Origin: Rhizobium oryzicola | GTDB taxonomy: Bacteria; Pseudomonadota; Alphaproteobacteria; Rhizobiales; Rhizobiaceae | Length of the DNA: 64,000 bases | Direction of reading: 5' to 3' | Assembly: GCF_030504645.1 (NCBI RefSeq) | Contig: NZ_JAUKWQ010000013.1 | Coordinates: 62,001-126,000 of the forward strand | Part shown: positions 1 through 9,799 of the stretch, piece after piece | Layout of the letters: each line of letters opens with the position of its first letter | Numbering within the stretch: position 1 is the stretch's first letter | The notes under the pieces: model-generated | Told to the model about the DNA's origin: nothing | What the model saw: only the letters and a program-made list of their open reading frames with translations | The model's database searches: none | Program-made: the position numbers and the translations under genes

Positions 1-3000
1 TCGACGCATAAGGCGCGATGACGGCGTTCTGGCCGAGGCCACGCTTGAGGCCAAGCGTCGGTACACCGAAGTTCGTGTACTGATAGTTGTAGTTATGGTC
101 GCGCGCATTGAAGGCAGCTTCCGAAATCCCCCAGGGGATATTCAGTCGGCGACCGTGGTTCATCTGTTCTTCGACGATCAGATTGTTCGTCTGGTTCAGG
201 ATGCCACCCTGACGCTCCTGCATGACGAGCGGCGGCATCAGATATTCGAACATGGAGCCCGACCAGGAGATCAGGGCGCCGCGTGCGCCGATCGGCACGA
301 CCTGGCGGCCAAGGCGATACCAGTGTTCCGTCGGCAGATCGCCCTTGGCAATCGCAAACAGGCTGGTCAGGCGGCATTCGGACGCCAGAAGGTCATAGCA
401 GGCTTCGTCAAGGTCGTTGCTCTCAACGCGATAGCCGATGGAGAGCAGGCGACGGTCCTTCCGGTAGAGGAAGGTGAAGTCCATCGAGAAGGCCAGATTG
501 CGGGCGCGGTCACGCAGTTGCGTGAGGCGCTGGCGCAGCGGCTCGATGTTCGTCATGTCGAAGGTGCTGTCGGCGATATGGGCTTCGCAGGCCGCAACCA
601 GCGATTCCGACCAGCGCGTGACTTCCGTGCTCTGGGCAGAGCTGACCTCGTGGTCGAGGTTGGCTGCCAACTGCTGGATGTCGCGTGCGAGGACCGACAG
701 GTTGATGATGCGGATGGACGCGAACTCATGCTCGCGCTTGACGGCAGCAAGCGCATTGCCGAAGCCGATGATGCGCTCTTCCAGGCGGCGGCGCAGCGGA
801 CGAACCGTCTTGCGATCGTCAGGCAGTTCTTTCAGCACTTCCGAGAGAATGCCGGCAACGTCGCCGATACCATCAAGATTGGCCTGAAGATGCGCAGACG
901 GCGCTTCCGCCCATTCGCGGCAGGCCGAGGAGACGGCAATAAGATGGCCGGCAAGGTTGCCGCTATCGACCGTCGAGACATAACGCTGGCCAAGCGTCTG
1001 CAGGCTGTCCGTATGGTACCAGTTGTAGAGGTGACCGCGGAACTTCTCCATCTTCTCCATGGTGGAGACGGTGTTTTCGAGACGCTCCAGTGTTTCCTGG
1101 AAGCTCAGCCAGCCGAAATGGCGACCCGAAATCGTGGAGAGGAGATAGACGCCGATATTGGTAGGCGAGGTCCGCTTGGCAACGATCGGGTCAGGCCGCT
1201 CCTGGAAGTTATCAGGCGGCAGGTAATGCTGGTCTTCCGTGACGAAGGCTTCGTAATAGCGCCAGGTACGGCGCGCAATCTTGCGCAGCTCGACCGACAC
1301 TGGCTCCGGCACGAACAACGTGTCCTCGGTTTCCGCCGACTGGCTGACATACCAGGCAATAAAGGGCGAGACGACCCAGAGGAAGACGAAGGGAATACCG
1401 ATCAGGAAGGCGTTATCCGCCGGCAGGGCTGAAAAGATCAGGCCGAGCAGGGCCGCCACAGGCGCGTGCCACATGGAGCGGTAATAATCCTGCGGCTTGC
1501 CCTGCGCGGAGGACTGGATGCTGGCGGCGGTGCGCCATTCGAGCATCAGTTTGCGGCTGACGAACAGGCGATAGAGCGAGCGCACGATCGCATCGATCAT
1601 CATGAAGGCCGAGTCGGCAATGAAGACGATACGAAGAGCGACCTGGGCATTTGCGGCCCGCACATCCGACCAGACGGAATAGAAGTGCGCGCGCGGCACG
1701 ATATCCGTCGAGCGCGGCAAAAGGCCCGTGATCAGCGACAGTGTAGGCGCAACGAAGAGCGAGAAGATCAAGAGGATCTGCCAGATCAGCGCGCCGAGCG
1801 GCGACATGAAGTACCAGCCGAGAACGGAGGCGAAGAACCAGGCGATCGGGGTCAGCGAACGACGAAGATTGTCTACCATCTTCCAGCGGCCAAGCGCCGT
1901 CACACCACGCATCGGGTCGAGGATATAGGGAAGCAACTGCCAGTCGCCACGCGCCCAGCGATGCTGACGCGACACTTCCACCTCGTAGCGGGTGGGGAAG
2001 TCTTCAACCAGTTCGACGTCCGTTACGAGTGCGCAGCGGGCGAACGAACCTTCCAGAAGGTCGTGGCTGAGGACGGCATTTTCTTCGATGCGACCGCGCA
2101 GAGCGGTCTCGAAGGCGTCAACATCATAAAGGCCCTTACCCGTGAAGGTGCCTTCGCCCGTCAGGTCCTGGTAGACGTCGGAGACGGTGAAGACGTAAGG
2201 GTCGATGCCGCGGTTCATGGAATAGACGCGCTGGAACACCGAGGCGTCCTTACCCGTCGTCAGCGACGGCGTCACGCGCGGCTGCAACAGGCCATACCCC
2301 TGGACAACACGGCCCGTTGCGGGATCATGCACCGGACGGTTGATTGGATGGTGCAGCTTGCCGACGAGCTTGGTCACCGCATCACGCATCAGGCGCGTGT
2401 CGGCATCCAGCGTCATGACATATTTCACGTTTTCAGGCACCACATTGGCGCCCTGCATATAGGTGGTGTCCTTGTCGCCACGCAGCAGCAGGTTCAACTC
2501 ATGCAGCTTGCCGCGCTTGCGCTCCCAACCCATCCACACGCCTTCTGCCGGATTGAACAGGCGGCGGCGATGCAGGAGGAAGAAGCGAGTCTTGCCTTCA
2601 TAGGCATAGCGGGAAGACAGCAGCGCCACTTCGCGGCGGGCATATTCCAGCACCTCCAGGTCCGCAGCGGTCTGCTCGACATTGCTGTCGCGCCAGTCGC
2701 TCAAGAGCGCGTAATAGACTTCGCCGCGCGGATTGGCGAGGTAATGGACTTCGAGGTTGCGGACGAGTTCATCCACCGTATCGCGATTGGTGATGAGGCA
2801 GGGCACCACGACCAGCGTGCGTGCTTCCTCAGGAATACCGTTCTTGAACTCGTAGCCGACGAGGCGCGATGGCTTCACGATATAGGTGACGAGCGTGTTG
2901 AACAGGCCTGTCGCACCTTCCGACGCCGGCAGCGAGAACATCAGCAGGAACAGCAGGATGACCGGCCAGGACATGCCCGCATGGCCAAGGAAGTAGCCGA

Positions 3001-4276
3001 CGATGGCAAGCGCCAGGAAGGTGAGGAACAGCACGGGTGCTGCGACCGAGAACCAGTTCAGCGACTGGATGGTGCGGAGAATCTTCTGCGCCACGGTCGG
3101 CGTATATCCGACACGCTTTTCCAGATCCTCGCGGTACATGCCGGTCAGGAAAGCGCCCACATTGGCCTTGTGCGGGTCCGGCTCCGGCGCATTGGCGGCT
3201 TCCGATGCCAGTGCGATTGCGGCACGCGCCACGTCGATTTCGCTCTTGCCGCAGTAGCGCGCGATCTTTTCGATGCGGTTGCGGTAGGAGTTACGCGAGC
3301 CGAAATCCAGGTCGTTGTAATCGCTCTGCTCGCGCAGAACCTGGTCGACAAGGCAGACATCCTCGAACCAGACGCTCCACTCGGTATCGTCAATCTCACG
3401 AAGGCTCTTGATGATGTTGCCCATCGTGACATTGCCGGAGGAGAGGCGGTTCTGTTCCGCCATCATCACTTCTTCAGTGTCGGTGCCGGCGGCTGCCAGG
3501 CGCGCTTCCAGCCACTGGATGGCGAAGCTCGGCGACTGCGAGGCATTGCGCAGGCGATAGAGGAACTGCGTCGAGAAGGTATTGTCGTCCGTCAGCGGCT
3601 CGATCTTCTTCAGAAGCTCGGCGCTGGCCGCCTCGTCGTTCAGCTTGATGATCGTATCGGCCGCATCATTGGCCTGCTGGCGCATGCGGCGGGATTTTTC
3701 CACGCGAATGGAGATGCGGCGCAGATTTTCGATCAGGACGAAGCGTAGGAAGGACGGCAGCGCCCAGAGCTCGCCGATTTCCAGCGATTGATGCACCTGG
3801 AAACCTTCCGTCATCGCCGTCAGGTTTTCGCGGTTCACCGTGCTGTGGGTATGGGAGACATAAAGCCAGGCGAGCGCCAGAACACGCGGAATTTCGACGC
3901 TTCCCACCCGCATGGTCGGCAGCTGGCGATAGAACTTTTTCGGAAAGTCACGGCGGACTTCCTGGATCGCCTCTTCAACGATGTAATGGTTGTCGAGCAA
4001 CCATTCCGCGGCCGGGGTAATGGTCGCACCCGCTTCTACATCCTTGGCGGTCGTGCGGTAAACGCGCAGGATTTCCCGTTCGTTTTCCTTGTGCCGCTCA
4101 TGAAAGTCGAAAGGCATGAAGCCCGGCAACGTCTGGGCGCCATCGCGCGCCAGAGTCTCGCCGCAGGTCTTCAGGGCCTCGGCGTTGAAGTAGGTCGCTC
4201 GGATCGCCTCGTTGTGGTCGATCTGCTTGCCTTCGGTTTCACGAGTGGTCGCAGCAGGCGGTGTGTGAAAGGACAT
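1..4276 (-). CDS. chvB: Cyclic beta-1,2-glucan synthase, N-terminal half (partial)
   Basis: The minus strand is open from an ATG at 4276 to the window edge, about 1,425 residues of a protein normally near 2,800. This giant inner-membrane enzyme polymerises UDP-glucose into cyclic beta-1,2-glucan, needed for osmoadaptation and host attachment. The translation begins MSFHTPPAATTRETEGKQ. It shows a long soluble N-terminus, a hydrophobic block near residues 410-460, a family-84 glycosyltransferase core with TLDADTRL near 620 and RQHRWARGDW near 770, further membrane segments near 810-990, and the start of the downstream glycan-processing region. The C-terminal phosphorylase-like half lies outside. 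No strong ribosome binding site precedes the ATG, so a slightly different start is possible. Long plus-strand frames across it are antisense shadows. Confidence 0.95.
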   Translation of the reverse strand, partial: MSFHTPPAATTRETEGKQIDHNEAIRATYFNAEALKTCGETLARDGAQTLPGFMPFDFHERHKENEREILRVYRTTAKDVEAGATITPAAEWLLDNHYIVEEAIQEVRRDFPKKFYRQLPTMRVGSVEIPRVLALAWLYVSHTHSTVNRENLTAMTEGFQVHQSLEIGELWALPSFLRFVLIENLRRISIRVEKSRRMRQQANDAADTIIKLNDEAASAELLKKIEPLTDDNTFSTQFLYRLRNASQSPSFAIQWLEARLAAAGTDTEEVMMAEQNRLSSGNVTMGNIIKSLREIDDTEWSVWFEDVCLVDQVLREQSDYNDLDFGSRNSYRNRIEKIARYCGKSEIDVARAAIALASEAANAPEPDPHKANVGAFLTGMYREDLEKRVGYTPTVAQKILRTIQSLNWFSVAAPVLFLTFLALAIVGYFLGHAGMSWPVILLFLLMFSLPASEGATGLFNTLVTYIVKPSRLVGYEFKNGIPEEARTLVVVPCLITNRDTVDELVRNLEVHYLANPRGEVYYALLSDWRDSNVEQTAADLEVLEYARREVALLSSRYAYEGKTRFFLLHRRRLFNPAEGVWMGWERKRGKLHELNLLLRGDKDTTYMQGANVVPENVKYVMTLDADTRLMRDAVTKLVGKLHHPINRPVHDPATGRVVQGYGLLQPRVTPSLTTGKDASVFQRVYSMNRGIDPYVFTVSDVYQDLTGEGTFTGKGLYDVDAFETALRGRIEENAVLSHDLLEGSFARCALVTDVELVEDFPTRYEVEVSRQHRWARGDWQLLPYILDPMRGVTALGRWKMVDNLRRSLTPIAWFFASVLGWYFMSPLGALIWQILLIFSLFVAPTLSLITGLLPRSTDIVPRAHFYSVWSDVRAANAQVALRIVFIADSAFMMIDAIVRSLYRLFVSRKLMLEWRTAASIQSSAQGKPQDYYRSMWHAPVAALLGLIFSALPADNAFLIGIPFVFLWVVSPFIAWYVSQSAETEDTLFVPEPVSVELRKIARRTWRYYEAFVTEDQHYLPPDNFQERPDPIVAKRTSPTNIGVYLLSTISGRHFGWLSFQETLERLENTVSTMEKMEKFRGHLYNWYHTDSLQTLGQRYVSTVDSGNLAGHLIAVSSACREWAEAPSAHLQANLDGIGDVAGILSEVLKELPDDRKTVRPLRRRLEERIIGFGNALAAVKREHEFASIRIINLSVLARDIQQLAANLDHEVSSAQSTEVTRWSESLVAACEAHIADSTFDMTNIEPLRQRLTQLRDRARNLAFSMDFTFLYRKDRRLLSIGYRVESNDLDEACYDLLASECRLTSLFAIAKGDLPTEHWYRLGRQVVPIGARGALISWSGSMFEYLMPPLVMQERQGGILNQTNNLIVEEQMNHGRRLNIPWGISEAAFNARDHNYNYQYTNFGVPTLGLKRGLGQNAVIAPYAS

Positions 4277-4763
4277 GGCGTTGACTTCTGGATTCTAAGG
4301 AACTGGCGGGGTCGAGACGGACGAATATGGGGTAGGCTAAAGCCGACGAGGCTCGACGAGGCGGGAAGCTGGACAATTCAATCGCCGCTGCCCCCAAGGG
4401 CGCCGGAGATGGACGGCAGACAGACGAAACCTGTTCACATGCTTCTCCAAAACTACTACCGCTCGCCTCTAGCCCGTCAGGTCTGAATGAAACCTGAACA
4501 TATTCAGCCGGTTGGAATATAGAATAATGCGATCCATCCCTGTTTCGCCAAGGAAGAATGATGCAGGTGGCACGAACCCGCTTTTGCAACGGCACTCCCA
4601 TACCGCAGCAAGCCTCCATCCCATCGGAACCTCTACCACCAATGACCGGGGAGATCGACACTTCAATCGAAGAGTAAGCAGATCGATGCCGATGAAGGGT
4701 TACGTGGCCAAGACGACGCTGCTATGACGGCGCAACAGCCTGATGACCGCGAGGTAGAAGCCG
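4277..4763. other. Divergent intergenic region between chvB and an M20 amidohydrolase
   Basis: This 487 bp gap separates two divergent genes and should hold both promoters and the chvB leader. The short frames inside lack family resemblance and good starts. The only structure I see is a 6-bp inverted repeat, TCAGGT (4477-4482) with ACCTGA (4492-4497) and a 9-nt loop. A GAGG at 4751-4754 could serve as ribosome binding site for the plus-strand gene. I recognise no clear sigma-70 box, terminator or RNA gene. Confidence 0.5.
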
Positions 4764-5927
4764 ATGACGATCCCGTTTTCCAACGATATGCCCGAACTGA
4801 TTGCGACGCGGCGGTATCTGCACCAGCACCCGGAACTGGGGCTTTCGGAGTTCAAGACGTCGGATTTCGTTGCCGAACAACTGATATCTATGGGCTATGA
4901 GGTGACGCGCGGGCTGGGCCGGACGGGCCTCGTGGCGAGCCTGAAGAATGGCACCTCCGGGCGTGCCATTGGTATCCGCGCCGATATCGACGCCCTTCCA
5001 ATTCACGAGGAAACAGGGGCCGAGTATGCGAGCCTCAACGAGGGCCTGATGCATGCCTGCGGGCATGACGGACACACGGCCATGTTGCTTGGAGCCGCAA
5101 AGGCGCTTGCCGAGCGGCGCAATTTCGATGGCACCGTGCATCTGATCTTCCAGCCGGCGGAAGAGAATTTTGGCGGCGCCAAGCTGATGCTCGAAGACGG
5201 ATTGTTCAAGCGTTTCCCCTGCGATGCCGTCTTTGCCCTGCATAACGATCCCGGCATTCCCTTTGGCAAGATCGCCGTGAAGGAAGGGCCGATCATGGCG
5301 GCGGTGGACGAGTGCCGCCTGATTGTCAATGGTCGCGGCGGCCATGGCGCTGAACCCCAGGACACCGCCGACCCAATCGTGGCGGGCGCCAGCATCATCA
5401 TGGCTCTGCAAACCGTCGTCTCCCGCAACATTCATCCGCTCGACCAGGCTGTTGTCACCATCGGCGCGTTCAACGCGGGCAAGGCGAGCAATGTCATCCC
5501 CGAGCGTGCGGAGATGGACCTGACCATCCGTTCCTTTGATCCGAACGTGCGCGACCTCCTGGAAACGCGGATCCGGCAGATCGCCGAAGGCCAGGCTGCC
5601 AGCTATGGAATGAGCGTGACGATCGAGTATGAACGCGGCTACGAGCCGACGATCAACCATACCGCCGAAACGGATTTCGTGCGCGACGTGGCCAAGAGTG
5701 TGGTGGGTGAAGACAAGGTATTCGACTTAGCCCGCGCTTCCATGGGCAGCGAGGACTTTGCCTATATGCTGAGCGAAGTGCCGGGCACTTACTTCCTTCT
5801 AGGAACCGCCAAGACCGATCGCGACCCGCCGCTGCACCATCCCCGCTTCGACTTCAACGACGATGCACTGCCAATCGGCGTCGCCATGTGGGTGGAAATC
5901 GCAGAACGCTATCTCAAGCCAGCCTGA
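4764..5927 (+). CDS. M20 family amidohydrolase (hippurate hydrolase-like)
   Basis: The 387-aa protein belongs to the M20 metallopeptidase/amidohydrolase group with HipO and N-acyl amino acid or IAA-conjugate hydrolases. They release a carboxylate from an N-acyl amino acid using a di-metal centre. The opening RRYLHQHPELGLSEF is typical. The metal ligands lie in MHACGHDGHTAML near residues 96-108, the PAEENFGGA stretch holds the catalytic Glu, and the dimerisation domain carries NGRGGHGAEP. The C-terminal MGSEDFAYM and HHPRFDF supply the last ligands. Length is normal. It stands alone and diverges from chvB. Substrate cannot be told from sequence. Confidence 0.9.
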   Translation: MTIPFSNDMPELIATRRYLHQHPELGLSEFKTSDFVAEQLISMGYEVTRGLGRTGLVASLKNGTSGRAIGIRADIDALPIHEETGAEYASLNEGLMHACGHDGHTAMLLGAAKALAERRNFDGTVHLIFQPAEENFGGAKLMLEDGLFKRFPCDAVFALHNDPGIPFGKIAVKEGPIMAAVDECRLIVNGRGGHGAEPQDTADPIVAGASIIMALQTVVSRNIHPLDQAVVTIGAFNAGKASNVIPERAEMDLTIRSFDPNVRDLLETRIRQIAEGQAASYGMSVTIEYERGYEPTINHTAETDFVRDVAKSVVGEDKVFDLARASMGSEDFAYMLSEVPGTYFLLGTAKTDRDPPLHHPRFDFNDDALPIGVAMWVEIAERYLKPA

Positions 5928-5940
5928 AGGGCTGGCTAAA
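5917..5940 (+). terminator. Hairpin at the end of the M20 gene
   Basis: AGCCAGCC (5917-5924) pairs perfectly with GGCTGGCT (5930-5937) around a 5-nt loop containing the stop codon of the upstream gene, followed by AAAATTA. There is no T-run on the plus strand, so it may be a weak terminator or an mRNA 3' end stabiliser between two converging genes. Confidence 0.4.
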
Positions 5941-5948
5941 ATTACGGA

Positions 5949-6101
5949 TCAAGCCGGGAAGACACCGCAAACGAGCGCCGCAACGAAGATGAATGCGGCG
6001 CCGATCAAGGTCGCGTGGAGAACCGTTTCCAGACGGCTGGACAACGAAACAGCCTTGCGACCGGAATTCACCGAAAACTCGCTCTGCTGAACATGTGCCA
6101 T
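5949..6101 (-). CDS. Small single-pass membrane protein, unknown function
   Basis: The 50-aa product begins MAHVQQSEFSVNSGRK and ends in one hydrophobic helix (about residues 26-48) finishing VCGVFPA. I chose the ATG at 6101 because GGAGG sits 7 nt upstream; the frame extends 10 codons further without such a site. The N-terminal half is polar and basic, so an N-in single-pass topology is likely. I recognise no family. It sits between a converging amidohydrolase and a divergent FAD oxidoreductase. The clean Shine-Dalgarno and the hydrophobic segment argue for a real gene. Confidence 0.6.
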   Translation of the reverse strand: MAHVQQSEFSVNSGRKAVSLSSRLETVLHATLIGAAFIFVAALVCGVFPA

Positions 6102-6262
6102 CTGAGTGCCTCCACTGTGAGGCTCACACACTATCCGTTAAGACGACCGATGCGATAGAGATTGAATTCCAATCCAACGGCACCCTGTAGAAAATCCTTT
6201 CGCGGCAAGCCAATCGGTATAAGACTCCGCTGATTCGTTGCTTGCATCTGGCGGGAGTGATG

Positions 6263-7387
6263 ATGCCGGACTTTGATGCTGTGGTGATTGGTGCAGGCGT
6301 TGTTGGCCTGGCTACGGGGCGTGCACTGGCGCAAGCAGGACTTTCCGTGCTGATTCTGGAATCGGCGTCCGCCATCGGGACGGGCACATCTTCTCGTAAC
6401 AGCGAGGTGATCCATGCGGGACTCTATTATCCGACCGGCAGCCTGAAAGCCAGGCTCTGCCTGGAAGGTCGCAGGATGCTCTACGATTACTGCGAGAGCC
6501 GCGGCGTGGAGCACCGGCGTTGCGGCAAGCTGATCGTCGCCACACGCTATGACGAAATCCCCCTTCTGGAAGCGCTGCAAAAGCGGGGCGAAGCAAACGG
6601 CTGTGATGATCTGCGCATGCTGAGCGGCGCAGAGGCGCGCCATTTGGAGCCGATGCTGAACTGCGAGGCGGCTCTCATCTCTCCGTCAACTGGCATTATC
6701 GACAGCCATGCATACATGCTGGCGCTGCAGGGAGAAGCGGAAGACGCCGGCGCAACCTTGGCTCTGCGCGCGCCTTTTCAATCGGCAGCGCCGTTGGCTG
6801 CAGGCTTCCAGATCGAGATCGGCGGCAAGGAGCCGCTGGTATTGACCTGTACCCTTCTCGTCAATGCGGCCGGATTGCATGGATCGGACGTGGCACGGAA
6901 AATCGAGGGGCTGAGGGAGGATGTAATCCCGCAGACACGTTACGCCAAGGGCAATTACTTCATGCTGGCCGGGCGCGCGCCCTTCAGCCATCTGATTTAT
7001 CCGGCACCGCATGCGCATGGCCTCGGCGTCCATCTGACGCTCGATCTCGGCGGCCAAGCACGCTTCGGTCCCGATGTGGAATGGGTGGAGAACATCGACT
7101 ACGCCGTGAACCCCAAGCGGGTTGCAGGCTTTGGCGATGTCATCCGGCGCTATTGGCCCGGGCTTCCAGCCAATTCACTCATACCGGGCTATAGCGGCAT
7201 TCGCCCGAAGATCTGCGGTCCCGACGACCCCGGGGCGGATTTTCGCATAGACGGGCCCGACGTTCACGGGCTGCCGGGACTCATCAATCTCTTTGGCATA
7301 GAGAGCCCGGGGCTGACAGCATCGCTTGCGATCGCCGCGTCGATTCGAGATCGGCTGGTACCGGAAAAGACAAGGGCGGTGGCGTGA
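6263..7387 (+). CDS. FAD-dependent oxidoreductase, L-2-hydroxyglutarate oxidase-like
   Basis: The product of about 374 aa is a DAO-fold flavoprotein closest in pattern to LhgO/L2HGDH, which oxidise L-2-hydroxyglutarate to 2-oxoglutarate. The N-terminal dinucleotide fold reads VVIGAGVVGLATGRALA, followed by the family signature SSRNSEVIHAGLYYP near residue 45 and the C-terminal FAD contact GIESPGLTASLAIA. A frame from a TTG at 6242 exists, but GGGAG at 6253-6257 favours the ATG at 6263 (or 6260). It converges on the next gene with a 1-nt gap. The exact substrate is inferred from the family. Confidence 0.85.
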   Translation: MPDFDAVVIGAGVVGLATGRALAQAGLSVLILESASAIGTGTSSRNSEVIHAGLYYPTGSLKARLCLEGRRMLYDYCESRGVEHRRCGKLIVATRYDEIPLLEALQKRGEANGCDDLRMLSGAEARHLEPMLNCEAALISPSTGIIDSHAYMLALQGEAEDAGATLALRAPFQSAAPLAAGFQIEIGGKEPLVLTCTLLVNAAGLHGSDVARKIEGLREDVIPQTRYAKGNYFMLAGRAPFSHLIYPAPHAHGLGVHLTLDLGGQARFGPDVEWVENIDYAVNPKRVAGFGDVIRRYWPGLPANSLIPGYSGIRPKICGPDDPGADFRIDGPDVHGLPGLINLFGIESPGLTASLAIAASIRDRLVPEKTRAVA

Positions 7388-7388
7388 A

Positions 7389-8210
7389 CTATACGCCTTC
7401 CGTATTCATCTCCAGCCGAAGATAAGCCTTGATGGGCAGGTGATCGGAAGCGATCCGCGATAAAGCGCTATCATGCACATTCACCTTGTCGATGAGGCCA
7501 GAGCGGTTCGCCATGATCCTGTCCAGCGCCAGTACAGGCAGCCGTGAAGGAAAACTCGGCACGGCCTCCGGCATGGAACGGAAAACGCTGGCCAGAGAAT
7601 TGAGCGAGGAGCGATCTCCCAGGCGCCATTCATTGAGATCACCCATCAGAAGTGTCGGCTGCTCGTCCCGCTGGCGCAAGAGGTCGATCAGCATGCGCGC
7701 TTGCTGCTGGCGGGAACGGTTCAAGAGCCCGAGATGCGCGGCGATGACTCGGAGCAGCGCACCATCCTTCATCTCCAATTCCGCCATCAGAGCGCCGCGC
7801 GGTTCGAGGCCGGGAAGCTTGACCTGATGGACATGCCGAACGGCCCCTTCGCGAAAGAAGAGCACATTGCCATGCCAGCCATGAGCCTTGGCAACACCGG
7901 CCACAGGCACCGGCGTCAGACCCGTTTCCCGCTCGATCCAGGACAAATCGAGAAGGCCGCGACGCTCGCCAAAGCGCGTATCCGCCTCCTGGAGCGCAAT
8001 CAGATCCGGCCCGATTTCGCGAATGACCTGGCTGATACGGCCTGGATCGAACTTGCCATCCACGCCGACGCATTTGTGAACGTTGTAGCTCGCCACCAGC
8101 AGCCCCGGCACATCAGGGCTTTGGCCCTCACCTGACAGGACACCACGCAGACGCCTGTTGCGGATGGAAGCGATGATGCTGGCAGGCAGGGTTTTCGGTT
8201 TTTCAGACAT
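7389..8210 (-). CDS. Endonuclease/exonuclease/phosphatase (EEP) family protein
   Basis: The 273-aa protein has EEP-fold metal-dependent phosphodiester hydrolase motifs: SYNVHKC near residue 42, ALQEADTRFGER near 73, GDLNEW near 190 and the terminal SDHLPI. No signal peptide is evident. The first in-frame candidate is a TTG one codon upstream; I prefer the ATG at 8210. It lies 74 bp downstream of cardiolipin synthase on the same strand and may be cotranscribed with it. That pairing hints at a phospholipid-related role, but the family includes nucleases, sphingomyelinases and inositol phosphatases, so the substrate is open. Confidence 0.85.
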   Translation of the reverse strand: MSEKPKTLPASIIASIRNRRLRGVLSGEGQSPDVPGLLVASYNVHKCVGVDGKFDPGRISQVIREIGPDLIALQEADTRFGERRGLLDLSWIERETGLTPVPVAGVAKAHGWHGNVLFFREGAVRHVHQVKLPGLEPRGALMAELEMKDGALLRVIAAHLGLLNRSRQQQARMLIDLLRQRDEQPTLLMGDLNEWRLGDRSSLNSLASVFRSMPEAVPSFPSRLPVLALDRIMANRSGLIDKVNVHDSALSRIASDHLPIKAYLRLEMNTEGV

Positions 8211-8284
8211 CAATCACGAAGCAGTGGCGATTTTCATACATGGATTGAACTATAGCGGACCAAGGCTTCGATTCCAGTTGCCGC

Positions 8285-9745
8285 TCAAAGATAAGGTGAG
8301 CCAAGCCATAACACGCGCTCGAAAAGCCGTACGAGGAAGGGCCGAGCGCGAAGGTCATGCAGTGTCACCCGCTCTGCGGCACCCAGCGATTTTTCGATAC
8401 GGGCCTCCAGCGTCTCGGCAAAGGCGCTGTCCAGCACCTCCAGATCCACTTCGAAATTCAACCGAAGGGAGCGAGGATCGATGTTGGATGAGCCGACATA
8501 GGCCCAGCGGCCATCGATCACCATCAGCTTTGAGTGATTGAACGGGCCGGACGCACGCCAGATCCGGCAATCGCCTTTGAGGATCTGGTCGAACTGCGCG
8601 GTCATGGCGCGATCGACAAGTGTCAGATTGTTGGACTCAGGCACGATGATATCGACCTCGACGCCGCGCCGCGCCGCCGTTGCCAAAGCGCTGATCAATT
8701 CGCGGTCCGGCAGGAAGTAAGGCGATACGATCCGAATAGAACTTCGGGCGACGGAGAAAGCCCCCATCAGCATCTTATGGTTTGTCTCGACGCTACGGTC
8801 CGGACCGGATCCGACGGCACGCATCAGCACGGGTTGCCCGGGTTCGGAGGTGGGCAGCGTCACATGCCAGGCTGGACCTTCGAGGATCTCGCCGCTGGCA
8901 AACTGCCAATCTTCCATGGTGATTGCAAAGAGATCAGCCACAACAGGGCCGGTCACCCGAAAATGGGTATCGATCGCATAATCCCTGCCGGTGATTTCCT
9001 CAGAAAAGGCTTCGCGGATATTCATGCCGCCAGTAAAGGCGATCTCGCCATCCACCACCATGATCTTGCGGTGGGTGCGAAGGTTCGCATAGGGCAGGCG
9101 CAGGCCCATGATGACATTGCCGTTAAAGACATCGACGGTAATCCCACCATCCCGTAGCATGCCGAGAACACTTGGCACCGAATAGCGAGCGCCGACCGCA
9201 TCGATCAGCACGCGAACTTCGACACCCCTGGCAACCGCCGCTGAGAGCGCGTCGACGAAGCGGCGGCCGATCCGGTCGCGATCGAAGATATAGGTTTCCA
9301 GTATGAGGCTGCGGCGTGCCTTGCCGATCGCCTCAAGCATGGCGCTGTAGGCAGCATCGCCGCCGTCCAGTATGTCAATCGTATTGCCGGTGGTCAGATG
9401 GTGGCGGGTGACGCGATCGCCCAGCGTCTTCATGGAGCAGAAGCGGCGGCCAAAGAAGGACAGGATCAACTGATCCGTTGCATCATAGGCCTCCAGGTGC
9501 TCCAGCATCGTCCCGCGCAGGCGCGAACGCTGCGTACCAAGGGCCGTGCGACGAATGCGGTTGACGCCCGCCAGGAGATAGAGCACCGCCCCGATGATGG
9601 GCGACAGGATGATGATGCCGACCCAGCCAACGGCAGACCGCACCTCCTCCTTCGTCATGGCCACATGAATGGCAGCCGTCGCGCCCATGACGATCGACAG
9701 GACAAAGAAGATATGCGGCCAATAGGCAGAGAGAAGCTGGAACAT
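8285..9745 (-). CDS. cls: Cardiolipin synthase (phospholipase D family)
   Basis: The 486-aa membrane enzyme condenses phospholipids to make cardiolipin. Two N-terminal transmembrane helices (about residues 8-28 and 38-60) are followed by two HKD phosphatidyltransferase motifs: HRKIMVVDGEIAFTGGMN near residue 227 and HSKLMVIDGRWAYVGSSN near 404. Length and layout match bacterial ClsA. It heads a probable two-gene unit with the EEP protein. Confidence 0.95.
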   Translation of the reverse strand: MFQLLSAYWPHIFFVLSIVMGATAAIHVAMTKEEVRSAVGWVGIIILSPIIGAVLYLLAGVNRIRRTALGTQRSRLRGTMLEHLEAYDATDQLILSFFGRRFCSMKTLGDRVTRHHLTTGNTIDILDGGDAAYSAMLEAIGKARRSLILETYIFDRDRIGRRFVDALSAAVARGVEVRVLIDAVGARYSVPSVLGMLRDGGITVDVFNGNVIMGLRLPYANLRTHRKIMVVDGEIAFTGGMNIREAFSEEITGRDYAIDTHFRVTGPVVADLFAITMEDWQFASGEILEGPAWHVTLPTSEPGQPVLMRAVGSGPDRSVETNHKMLMGAFSVARSSIRIVSPYFLPDRELISALATAARRGVEVDIIVPESNNLTLVDRAMTAQFDQILKGDCRIWRASGPFNHSKLMVIDGRWAYVGSSNIDPRSLRLNFEVDLEVLDSAFAETLEARIEKSLGAAERVTLHDLRARPFLVRLFERVLWLGSPYL

Positions 9746-9799
9746 GACCGAAGATATAGGCCCCGGCCATGGAAACGCAATTGGCGAGAGTGACCAGCT

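Noticed and set aside
95..3748. Long plus-strand open frames (445 and 760 codons) over the left end
   Set aside because: They run antisense to the chvB coding frame, which matches a known family throughout. Their composition (Arg/Gln/His rich) is what the reverse strand of GC-rich coding produces.
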